NCBI RefSeq assembly: GCF_030272615.1
Contig: NC_081414.1
Location: forward strand, 914,323,648 to 914,387,647
Direction of reading: 5' to 3'
Length of the DNA: 64,000 nt
Source: Cryptomeria japonica
Lineage: Eukaryota; Streptophyta; Pinopsida; Cupressales; Cupressaceae
This document shows positions 36,013 to 47,515 of this stretch, piece by piece. The position numbers and the translations under genes are program-made. The notes below the pieces were generated by a model. It saw only the letters and a program-made list of their open reading frames with translations. It did no database searches and was not told the origin of the DNA. Each line of letters starts with the position of its first letter. The first letter of the stretch is position 1.

Positions 36013-39000
36013 GAACATATGAGTAGAACATATTGATAAGTTTTAAGCAACATGTTAATTGGGCAATGGAACCAGAGATGATGGAGATGGAAAGGCTCTG
36101 CATCAGGAGTCTGGGCTAGGTTACTCATGTCCTAGCCATTTTTCTATCTGCAGGGTGCACAGAGAGTTTCTTTGGGAAATTTGAAGGGTGTGCAAGGATT
36201 GTGGCCCTTTTCTCTTGTTCTTGGGTGTTGCTTTTGGTCTATGCCCTTTTTTCTTGTTTTTATGGGTTTTTTTGAGAGGTGTGGTGTCCAATCATTGTAG
36301 GTTTTGGTGGGGCTTTGGTAGCTTTCTGGATCTTGGGTTGTAGTTTCCACATAGAGTGGTATCTTCGATTGGGGTTTTTTGTTTTTGTCACATTCTATCT
36401 CCTTTTCTTGGTCTGGCCTTGCATGGCTATGTAGGGAAGTTTGTCTAGAAGGAAAAAGAAGCATTACAAGGATGTGGTGATTAGAAGTGGATCTAGCCAA
36501 TCATGTATGAGAATCTAGATTTTAGTGCTAGTGGTTCTAGTATGGAAAAAAATCCTTCCCAAATTAGGGGTTTTAGGCCTTCAAAGGTGAATGGTTGCCT
36601 TGCAAAGAGTGATAATAGACCTATTCTGGTGATTAAGCCTAACTCTGTTATGGGGAATATTGAGTATCTATCTAATCATCTTATAGTAGATTATTCTACC
36701 ACTCTTTTTGAGATTTTTCCTATTATCTGCTCCATTTCCATTCATCAAAATTTAGATTCTCTGTCATAACTCCACTTTAAGGTTAATAATTCTTATTTAA
36801 AGAATGCTGATTGTGTTGTTGTTGTAATAGGAATCTGGAATTTTATTCCTAAACCTTAAGAAGGGCACTCTTGGACTGAGTGGTGACGTCTTTCTTTGAA
36901 TCAGTGTGTTAATTTTCTTCAATCATTTGGCCAAATAATAGAGTGGATATGGAAGCGTAAAGACAAATATCATTAGGTAAAAATTGAACATGCAACTAAG
37001 AAAATAAATTTTGATCCTTATCATGAGAAAATCCAAACAACTATTTTTGTCCTTGAGACATAGCTAAGAAAGCTGGATAATTACAAAGGTCAAGGTGCTA
37101 AAATAGGAGTGAGACTCCACTAAATCAAAGAAGGAAATAAAGATTCTAAATTCTTCCTCAAAATATCTTAATTATAAACACAAAAAGTAGTGAATTGGTA
37201 TTGTATTAGATGAGCATGGAACCCACATAGATCCTATTAAAATATCTACATGACATTTCAAAAATTTGATGAAAAATTATTTAAAAAAGACAAAAACTAG
37301 ATAGATGTACAACAAAATTTGGAAGAGATTGTTGGAGAACATATTCCTAATAAAATTGATCCTAGATATATTATGTATCTATATCATATCATTTCTGTAG
37401 AGAACATTGAAGATGCACTTTTTTTATGAAGCCTAATAGAAGTCTAAGTATTGATGGCCTCTGTGCTGACTTTTACCAAACTATATGGAATCTTATCAAG
37501 GAGGATTTTTATATGCTATATTTGGAGGCCTTTCATAATGGATCTTTAGGCCCAAACATCAATAAAGATTTAATCAAGCTGATTCCTAAAAGGGAGAATG
37601 AGGAAACCATTGTTGGATGAAGATCAATCCCCTTATTAGATACATCTTATAAAATTATTGCTAAAACTCTAGGTATCATGATTAAACCTATGGTCCAAGG
37701 TATTGTCAGATCTGACAAAACTAGATTTATTAAAGGAATATTTATCTTAGACAAATTGATGTTAGCTTGGGAGACTCTTGAATGGAATCAACAAATAGGT
37801 CAAAATGATTTTATATAGACTTCAATAAAGCCTACGACTTAAGTAATTGAGATTTTATTCTTAATATGCTACATTGGTTGCGATTTGGGCCTAAATTAAA
37901 TAAGCATGTTCACGTGTTTCAATATGCCAATGCAAAATCGGTAATCAATAACACTTTGACAACACCATTTGAGATACAAAAATCCATAAGGCAAGGTTTC
38001 TTATTATATCCCTTCTTATATGTTCTTATACCTAATACCTTGGGCTACCTCCTTCAAGTTGCCAATCAAATGAAACTTATTAAAGGGATTTATATTTCGT
38101 AAAATAATGTGGTTAAATTAATTAGCATTTTGGTGATGATAGTATGTTGTTTTTGAAAAAAATTGAAGAATAAATATAGAACACTTTGGGCATCCTTGAT
38201 TTATATTATACCATTTTGGGATCTGAGTTAGCTCACAACAAGATTGAATTTATGATGTCTCTACCTAGAGTTAGTCGTAGGTGGGTTCTTGAGGACTAGA
38301 AGAAAACTGAACATGGAAATATTTCTAGATACCTTGGTATTCCATTTGGTGTCGGGGTTTCAATTTATGACGTGTGGGACTAGTTCCTAAACAAACTCGT
38401 AATCAAGCTATTTAATTGGAACAAAAATTCATATCTTTGGCTATGAGAATTCAAGTTTCTAATAAGTTTTTTGTTGCATCACATGTTTACTATTTGTCTT
38501 GCTGGATACCAACTAATAGAAAATATGATGACCTAAACAAATTGATCAAAACATTTATTTGGGCCAAATGGGATGGTAATTTTGTTTTTATCACTACTCC
38601 TTTGGTAGATTGCATTCAACTGGAACATAAGGGTGGTTTGGGAATCATTGATTCTAAAAAATAAGGAATGTTACTTGCTGCAAAGTGGATTATGAAAGCT
38701 GCTCAAGCAAAGGAGCCATAAAAAATGTTGGCGTTCACATTAGTTAGTAGTTTTAGTTTTAGGTTAAACCAACAAGAACTACTTATTTTGTTTTTGTGAT
38801 GTAGTTATGTAATTGTTCTAGTTTGGTATTGCATGTTTAAAGGCATCATGTTTGAATGAATAGCATTCAAGTTTTCACCTTTATGCACTTTCATATGGTA
38901 TCAGAGCATTAAAAATTTTGTGCCTACAATCTCTGTTGATGTTGAAACAAATGTTAAGGAGTGACTTGAAGAGATCTGTGAGAAATGATTAAATGCTTGA

Positions 39001-41690
39001 TATCCATGGAGATGGATCAACCTTAAATTTTTCTAGTATGAAGCAATGATTAGAAAAGAGATTCATGAAAAAATGAGACTCTTTGATCCTTGTGTGGAGG
39101 AATTTGCTACATGTATTAATCGTATGTAGTGAATAAATCATAAATTAATTATTGATAAATGCCTTACTTTTTAAAGTAGTTACAATTAATAGTGTTGATA
39201 ATATTCGTGTGAATCATTGGTATAAGACACATGTAAATTGGGAGATACATGATTTATAGAGGTATATATGAGTTTCTTTTACACAAGAATATTGATGTAT
39301 GTGAATTTTTTATGGGTCTATTAAGGAGGTATAAGGAGTTATAATATTTTTCATGACTATAAACATTTCAATTTGGTTAAATATTTTTTGAGAAATAAGG
39401 ATGTAGTCAGTTTATAGGTGATGAGATTTATTTTTCTTTGGTGTTATAAGGATTTTATTGTGAGAGTATATTATTAAATTATTTAAATTTTATTCTCACT
39501 TTATTTGTTTTAATCATGGACACACATATCTCAAATATTGGTTTTATTTTGGGGTCATTTGTGCTGTGTAGTAGGGGTTTCAAATCTCCAAAGACTCATA
39601 TATGCTATATTTGGTGTATTAAGTGCAAAAAATCAAATAAGAGGTTGGAGCCAATAGAGACAAGTGGATTTGTATCATCCCAAGATAGCTTCTTTCTTAG
39701 GGGTGATTCATTTTCATGAGAAGCATCCTTTCATGTGTGTATTCCTAAAGAAAAGAGGGGGCTTGGAATAATGTTTGTCCCTTCAAGGAGAAATGGGGGG
39801 CAGGTTTTCTTGTGATTGCACCTATATTCATAGTTGGTTTGTGATTTGTTGAGCACTTGAGGAGACATGAAACACACTTGGAGGAGATGTAGACTTTTGA
39901 AAGAAAGGTGTCTCATGTATAGACGTTTAGTTGGTGATTTGTGCAATAGAGGAGGGATTGTTTCCACAACACTTTTGGAGGTGTTAGACACTCTCCGAAT
40001 GAGATTTGGACTTTTGGAGGAACGCTGTCTCATGTGTAGCACTAGAGGATGCATTAGACACACTCAAAAGAGATGTGGAATTTCAAAGGAAATGTGTCTC
40101 ATTGTGCATAGAGGGTGTGACCCTTTTATGTTCTCTAATGTCATGCAAATGGTTGTTGGTCCTACAATGAGGAGATCCACTAATGCAGTCAATTTAGTGT
40201 TTCCTAGGCGATCAAGGAGGATTGGTGAAGATGCTTCATCAAAGTGTCCAGAAGGGTTGGGTTCAAAACCCTTCCAACATTCCACTTTTGTTAAAATTAA
40301 TGTAATAAGGTGGAGAATGTTGGTGTGTTACATTAGTTAGAAGGTTTATTTTTTAGGTTAAACCAATAAAAAACTACTTAGTTAGTTTTTGTGATCTAGT
40401 TACGTAACAGTTTTAGTTTTGTATTTCTTATTTGAAGGCATCATGCATGAATCAATAACAAGAAAATTTTCACCGTTATGCACTTTCAAAAAATACTAGT
40501 CTATAACCAAATTTCTCAAGTTGTTGCTATTAAGAAATGGTAGGCTATCAAATGGTTTGATAAAATTATCATTGCTCCTTTTTTTTAAATCAAGGCCTCC
40601 TTTCCCTTACAATGCATTTGGAAGGCTTATCAACAAGCTTTTCAATTTATTCAATGGAAATTTTCTTCCCTTCAACATGGTTTTAGCTTTGTTTCATTAT
40701 CAATCTAGTGGAGCAAGCTTACCAATTACCATAATTAAGTACTGGCGATTTCTTTTCCTAAGCATTATTATCATTTATATAAGAAATGTGTTTGGTAATT
40801 TGAAGATATTTGGTACTTTAATGTTGTTGAATGAGTTTCATGGCTAAATATTAAAGATCAGTTTAGGTTGAACATGAAGTATAGAGAATTTCTTATATCT
40901 GTGCAATGACTAGTTCCACTTGAGTTGTCCTTTAAAATTTCTACTTTTATAGATTGCAATTTTTTTAACGACTGGAAATGGCTTTCTACTTTACATTTCT
41001 ATCATTTCCCACTGAAGAAAATCTATCTACATTCACTACCTTCCTCAAGGATTATTCCTTACAAATACATATTTAGTGCTAGAAAGCGCACCAAAATGAG
41101 TGCACAAATATGACAATCCAAAGCTGATGTTGAGACTCAATTGTTGGCTTAGAAAATTATACATCATAAGCTACATGTTGGCAATAGATTAAGATGCATT
41201 AAAGTTCAACCAAAAATCTTCCCCTTTTGTTTATGTATTGAAAATATGAGGCACAAATTTTAGGATTGTCCATTAGTGAAAAAACAATGGAATGTTGTCT
41301 TAAAAAAAAAATGTGCTACCTTTCATAACAAGTTGAACTACAAAGAAACTCTCCTTGGATTTATTTTTCATAATAATGTCAATGATGATTATTTTAGACA
41401 ATTTATTTTAAGACATATTTGAAAATTCATGTGCTCTACTATGTTCTCAAGAAAATATTGTCAATAAATTGGTATTTCAATGCAATCTAAACATTTTCAG
41501 GTGGCTTTCTTGTTTGCATAGATCCCATAGCTTGCCAAGCGAAATGTGTTATGAATGACTCGGCTTTGTTAGATTCAAGATCAAAGTGAAGAACTTTAAA
41601 ACAACTACGAAATGGAAATTTAATAAATTTTCCAAGTTATGTAATGGCTTCTATTAGCTAGTGTATTTGAAGTCTTTCTCTCTTTAATTT
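36013..41690 (+). mobile_element. Plant L1-type LINE, broken, with nested LTR element
   Basis: After an ~70-bp transition and a G/T-rich leader (36110-36430), an ORF1-like open stretch lies at 36503-36769. A pre-RT segment follows (KLDNYKGQGAKIGVRLH near 37070), then reverse transcriptase: DGLCADFYQTIW (about 37450), LIKLIPK, YKIIAKTL, IRQGF (about 37985) and FGDD at 38129-38140 in place of the usual YADD. The nested element occupies 38726-40488, and the LINE resumes at 40489 with a zf-RVT-like end (41220-41290). Endonuclease sequence is not seen between ORF1 and RT, and many in-frame stops interrupt the RT. It is inactive. The 5' boundary is uncertain; it abuts the right LTR of B2. Confidence 0.8.
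38726..40488 (+). mobile_element. Small LTR retrotransposon fossil (TRIM-like) nested in the LINE
   Basis: The left LTR is 38726-38893 (168 bp) and the right LTR 40318-40488 (171 bp), starting TGTTGG and ending CTTTCA. A tRNA-Met-type primer site (TGGTATCAGAGC) lies at 38896-38907 and a purine tract (AGGTGGAGAA) before the right LTR. AAAAA flanks both sides, fitting a five-base target duplication. The interior is about 1.4 kb with no pol. An open frame of 157 codons (39867-40340) contains three diverged repeats with Cys and His, such as RTQKRC-like and RCLMCSTRG-like segments, then PRRSRR; I do not recognise the protein. The element is non-autonomous and old; copy A carries it at the same LINE position. 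Confidence 0.85.
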
Positions 41691-42179
41691 TTTTTAATTA
41701 CGAGTGGAATATTTGATAAGCTTTGGATCCCAAGAATTCATAGTTAAGCTTTTTAATAAGTATACGATAATAAAATCAGAATTAAAATAAAAGCTAAAAT
41801 TACTTTTGAAATTTCAATCAAAGAGATCAATTTGTAAACAATAAAGTAATCAAAATATTAACATAACCTTGAATTCCAATTGCTACAATATTGTGCTAGA
41901 ATTACAATAGCATTGAATATCATGGTAATGATTTTAGTTTCCAAACAATGAAACTTTAAACTAATCTACTTGAGAACAAAAAATATTTCAAAAATGATAC
42001 TAGCTTATATATATTTAATAATATATATAGATAAGCCTAGAGATGTCCTTCTAGAGGCCTATTTTTCTATTGATTTAACTTATTTTATATATATTATTAA
42101 ATATATATAAGCTAGTATCAGTCATAGCGTGAATTGGAAGACGTAACATGGCCTAATTCAATAATGAATAGAATTCAAT
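41691..42179. repeat. AT-rich spacer with 35-bp perfect inverted repeat
   Basis: 41995-42029 and 42086-42120 are exact reverse complements over 35 bp (outer end TGATACTAGC, rest TA-rich), separated by 56 bp. Copy A has a form of the left arm near 2695-2735 but no right arm. It is a possible cruciform. No gene is seen. Confidence 0.85.
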
Positions 42180-43290
42180 TTGGTTTTCTATTAGGCTTAG
42201 GGTTTGATTTGGTTTAGAGTTACAGTCAAGATTAGGTTAATTGTAAGAGTTAGTGTATGATTAAATTTAGGGATAGGGTTTGATTCTGTTCAGTTTATTT
42301 TTGTGTGAGTTAATTTTATTTAGGTGCTTTTCACAAAGTAATTTTGCTTAATTTTTGTTTGTTAATTTTAATTAGGTTTATTGTAAGAGTTAGTAAATGA
42401 ATTCATATAGGGTCAGGGTTTATTGTGGTGTAGTTAGGGTTAGGATTCAATTGTTGGGTTCAATTTAGTTTAGTGTTAAGGATAGTGAATGTTTCAATTT
42501 AGGCTTGGGGTTTGATTTGGTATAGTCAAGGTTAGGGTTCAATTTAGTTTAGTGTTTAATTTTGTTTCAACTTAGGGTTCATCATGGTGTTAATTTTACT
42601 TTTTCATTTGGTTTAGTAATAGGGTTTGATATATTTAGTGTTAGATCTAGGGTTTGATCTGGTTTTTTATTTAATAAGGTTTAGGTTTTGACTTAAATTT
42701 TGTTTTATGTTTATGGTATAATTTGGTTTAGGTTTAGGGTTCAATTAATTAAAGAATTTAATTAGCTTAATTTAGTTACGGATTCTATTTGTAGTTTAGT
42801 GTTTAATTTTGTTTGAAGTTAGGGTTCTATATGGTGCTAATGTTACTTTTTCTTAATGAGTTTAATTAGCTTAAGTGTTCAAATTTGATTTGTATTTTAG
42901 TTTATAATTTTTGTTTCAAGTTAGGGTTCAATATTGTGTTAGGGTAATTTTTTCATTTGGTTAGTGTTAGGGTTTGATTCATTTAGAGTTGTGTTTAGGT
43001 TATGATTTAAATTAGGCTGAGGGTTTGATTCAGTTTTGTTAGAGTCAAGGTTCAATGTATGGTTCAATGTGGCTTAGTGTTTGATTTTGTTTAAAGTGAG
43101 GGTTCAATGTAGTTTGGTGTCGGATTCGATTTGTATTTTAGTTTATCATTTAGAGTTGTGTTTAGGTTATGATTCAATTTTGTGTTAATGTTTCTCTTTC
43201 ATGGTTTGTTTGATTTGATTTAAGATTAGGGTTTGATTTGGTTTTGTTTAATTTTGTTTTAAGTAAATTTTTTAGATACCTTTGATGATT
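42180..43290 (+). repeat. Degenerate telomere-like array, block 1 of A'
   Basis: Counterpart of 2830-3835, with the same AGGGTTAGG / GTTTAGTGTTTAATTTTG wording and the same strong G/T bias of the + strand. Confidence 0.8.
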
Positions 43291-43405
43291 TGATTTTTCT
43301 TAATTAGGTATATATAATAAAGAGAAATTGAAATGTAGGAATTATTAAATTATAATCCTAATTTTAATAAATCTTCAGTGTTATTAAATTATAATCATAA
43401 TTGTT

Positions 43406-45120
43406 ACATTATATCATGTGGGTAAAGATGTCTCTATTCCCCCGTTTCTCTGGTTCCTGGGGTTTGGGCTGCACCGCTTTTGGATTCCTGTCGCTCTTTG
43501 TGTGCCTGCGGTGCTGTGGGATGGGTGGTACGTAGTATGTCGGTGCCTTGGGTGGAGCTCCTTCCTGTGGATATTTCCCGTTTTGTGTTTGGGTGCTTCG
43601 CTTTTTGGCGAGTGGTTTTATATGTGTGGCGTGTTGCAGATCTTTCTCCTCACAGGACTCTTGGGTGTGACGTCGTATGGTGGTGGTTTGCCTCTTTCTT
43701 GGGTCGGTGCCTCGTCTTCTTCCCTCTTCACCATTGCCTTTTGCATATGGTGGGTTCTGTTTATTTCTTGGTCGATGTGCTTGCATCTTGGGGCTTTTGT
43801 CCTTCCTATGGTTCACTTTTCCTGAGAGGTTGGGAAAGACGATGATGTTGTGGATGATGGAGAGATCGCCCACTTCTCAGTTTCTCATTCTGGGTCGTGG
43901 GATCTGCCTGATGTTCTTCATGGTTTGGCCCCTGTGGCATTAGTGCTGGAGTTGAGGGTGGAGGTGTCTGGTGCTGTGGAAGATGTAGTTTCTAGTGCGA
44001 CTTCTGCTAGAGGTTTTGTTGGGGTTATTATTCCCGCATACGCTTTTGGGATTGGCGCCTTTCGCCCGCGTTGGCTTGGATGGATTGTTTGGGACCCCGG
44101 TGGCTGCGGATATATTGACAGCATGGCCGTTGGCTAGATTTAAAGCTGCAGGGAACTTCTGTTTTGAGGTCTTCTTGTCTTTTTGTTTTTTTCTCCATGG
44201 GTTCCTTATTGGTGTGTTTGAATACGCAGGTCTATTTCTATCATTTGCAAGAGGTTCCTAGGTGTTTTATAGGATGACTTTTTTCACCTGTCCTCAGTCC
44301 GTCCTATACCATTCCTCTGTTACGGGGAAGTGTTGGCTGAGCTTGTTGGGATGGTTCCTGTTGGGGGTTTTGATTGCCCTTTTTCTTGAGGCTAGATCAG
44401 GCCTCTTTTGTTTTGTAATGTGGTGGGTGTCTTTTCAAAACCCAACTTTCCAGCAAAGCTTCACTGTGCCTTGTCTTGGTCGCTGGATTTTAGCTTGTGG
44501 CCAGTAGATTGGGTCTCTCTACAGATGATTTCTCTCTTTTCAGCCCCTATGGAGGTGGGTCACTATCCTATAGAGGTGGATGGGTGTTTTTTGTTAAAGG
44601 AGAGATCATATACTATGGGATTGTTGGATGTTTCTTAGTGATTTTGGGAGTCATTTAAAAACCCAAATCAAAGGTTAGGGGAGCCTTTCAAAAACCCCTT
44701 GCTTATGTCTGGCTAGATGCTGACAGTTTTGAAGGGCCCAACTTAGATGGTGATAGTTTTTAGTTAAGAGTCGGGCTAGCCTTTTTTTGCATAATTTTTC
44801 TATATATGAGTAGGGGAACCTGGAAAGTCCCTTATGTTTGGGAGATGGAATCTATCGACTTCATCTAAAGGCATAGGCTATGCTGCCAACAGGTTTTGTA
44901 ATGATTTTCTCTTAGTTTAGCTCGCTTATTTCTACTTATGGTTGTGCTAGCTTTTGGTTGGCATTAGCCAAATTTGTTGAAGTGGTCTGTTGATCTTATT
45001 TGCCTATCTGTTTTCGTAGAAGTTTCATTGTAGGTTCCAGATCCTAGTAAAATTTGAGGGTTTCGAGTACCTTCAAAACCTGTTGTAAGGGCTTTTGAGT
45101 CCCTCTCAAAACCTATTTTT
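43406..45120 (+). mobile_element. G/T-rich retroposon, A' copy
   Basis: Counterpart of 3961-5666. The left target repeat (ACATTATATCAT, 43406-43417) is retained; the right one is not recognisable. Several indels distinguish it from copy A, for example extra sequence near 44275-44360. The reading frames of A and A' are not preserved to the same ends, which argues against a conserved protein. Confidence 0.65.
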
Positions 45121-45339
45121 GTGCACTAACTTGAGTTTATCCATAATGATAGTTAAATTTGAGTGATTAGTAAGGTCATTTGAAGTCCAAATTTAATTGA
45201 AGAATGTAAAACAAAAGGACTTTGTTCCTTCCTTCAATACTCAATTGCAGATAGAGGAAGCAATTTTCATTGGCACCATTATTAAGTCTTAATTGCATAT
45301 AAATTTTATATACAAATTTATATGTAATTAATTCTTAAT

Positions 45340-47085
45340 TAAGTCTTAATTTATAATTGGTTTTGTTTAAGTGTGAGGGTTAGGATTTGATAAAATTTAG
45401 GGTTGAATTTGATTTACTGCTTAATTAGGTTTATAGTTAGGGATCATTTTACTATAGTCTTAGGGTTAGGGTTCAGTTTGGTTTAATGTTCAATTATAGT
45501 GTTACAATTCACTTTAGTTTTGGTTATGGTTCATTTTAGTTAGTGTTAGGGTAAGGGTTCAATTAGGTTTACGATCATGCTTCAATCTACTTTAGTGTTA
45601 GGGTTAGGATTTAATTTAGTTAAAGGTTATGGTTTATTTCAATTATATTTATAATTTGGGTTTGATTAGAATTAGTGAACATAGGACTAGGGTTCAATTT
45701 TAAGTGTGGGCCTTCTACTTGATTTAATACTTAGTTAGCCCTAGGGTTAGGGTTCAATTTGGTATAGTAGTAGGTTAGGGTTTAGTTTGGTTTATTATTC
45801 AATTAGGTTTCAAGTTATGATTCAATTTAGTTTCAATTTTTCTTTCAATTGGGTGTAGGGTTAGGGTTGAGTTAAGTATTGTATTACATTTAGAGTTATG
45901 GTACAATTTGAATTGGTTTTTTATAAGTGTTAGGGTTCAATTTTGGTTAGGGTTTTATAAAGGTTATAGTTTAATTTAGGTTTTGATTTAGTGTGGGTTA
46001 GGGTTTGATTAAATTTAGGGTTGAATTTGATTTACTTCTTAATTAGGTTTATAGTTAGGCATCAATTTACTACAGGCTTGGGGTTAGGGTTTAATTTGGT
46101 TTAATGTCCAATTATAGTGTTACGATTCAATTTAGATTAGTTTTGGGGTATAATTTTCTTTAGTGTTAGAGTTATTTTTTAATTGGTTTAGGATTTGAGT
46201 TTAATCTTGCTTATTGTTTAATTAAGATTAGGGTTTTGGTTCAATTTCATTTATTGTTCAATTAGGTTTAGAGTTAGGGTTCAATTTAATTTGGTGAACA
46301 TATATGGTTTGTATTCAATTTGGTTTAATAGTTAATTAGTTTTAGGTTTAGGAATCAATTTGGTTTAATGTTCAATTAAATATAGGGTTACGGTTAGGGT
46401 TTAATTAAATATAAGGTCATGGTTACGGTTTAATTAGTGGTTACGGTTTAATTAGGGCTAGCATTTAATTAGTTTTAGGGCTAAGTAAGGGTTATATGTA
46501 GGGTTAATTTAGGGTTAGGGTTAGGGTTAGAGTTAAAAAAGGTTAGAGTTATAATTCAATTAGCATTATAGTTCAAGCATAGTTGAGGCTAATGTTAAGG
46601 TTAGTTCAGGATTGGGATTAAATTAGAGGGAAATATTTGAGTTAGGGTTAGTTAATTAGAGTAAGTTACAATTATAGTTAGGGTTGGGATGAAGAGTTCA
46701 ATTAGGGTTAAGATTCAATTAGAATAGGGTTAGAGTTTAACTAGGATTAGGTTCAATTAGGGTTAGATTGAGGTTAGGGTTAAGGCTATATTAGGGTCAG
46801 GGTAGCCTATAATTAGGGTTAGTATTCTGGGATAATACTTGAGATTACTTACTGGATTTAATTAAAATTAGTGTTAGGGTTCAATTGGAATTAGGGTTAG
46901 TATTAAACTTCAATTAGGATTCAAGTAAGGTTAGAGTTAGTGTAAGAATTCAAATTGGTTTAGGGCTTAAGGATAAATCATGGTGTTAGGTTTTGGGTTG
47001 TATAATAAATCTTGGATTTAATTAGAGGGAAATCTATGAGTTAGGGTTGAGGTTATAGGTGATTAGAGTTAGGTTATTTTAATCA
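45340..47085 (+). repeat. Degenerate telomere-like array, block 2 of A'
   Basis: Counterpart of 5885-7465. It carries a run of TTAGGG units near 46505-46535 and a few more GGGTTAGGGTTCAATT-like units than copy A (for example near 45740-45790). Confidence 0.8.
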
Positions 47086-47515
47086 ATGAAACTTTAAACT
47101 ATTCTACTTGAGAACAAAAAATATAAGTTATAATAGAATTAATGTTCGTTTTTTGTAAATTGAAAGTCATTTGAATCTAGAACATTCTTATATGTGTGGA
47201 ATTTATTTTATATACTTTTTCAAGGAATTTTAGTGTGGTTTTTGACAGTAAGAATATATCTCATATTGATGTAGGAAAAAATGAATTAAATAGTTTCATT
47301 TATATGAACAAATAGATCAAGCTACTTAAATATTATCCCGTTTAAGAATGAAACAATCAATAATAACTTTATTCCTCTTGTGTATCAAAATATTGTTACA
47401 CAAAAGAACCCATATACAAAAATCAATTCGTCCAAAAGAAATCTTTATTAATGTAAAATATTAAAAAAATGTATACAGTAATCTAACTGCTGCTATGACT
47501 CCGAACTAGTTAATA
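47086..47515 (-). terminator. 3' flank and poly(A) signal of the PG gene
   Basis: On the minus strand, AATAAA lies at 47449-47444, about 67 nt after the stop codon, in AT-rich sequence suited to cleavage and polyadenylation. The first 50 nt after the stop are identical to copy A. Confidence 0.6.
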
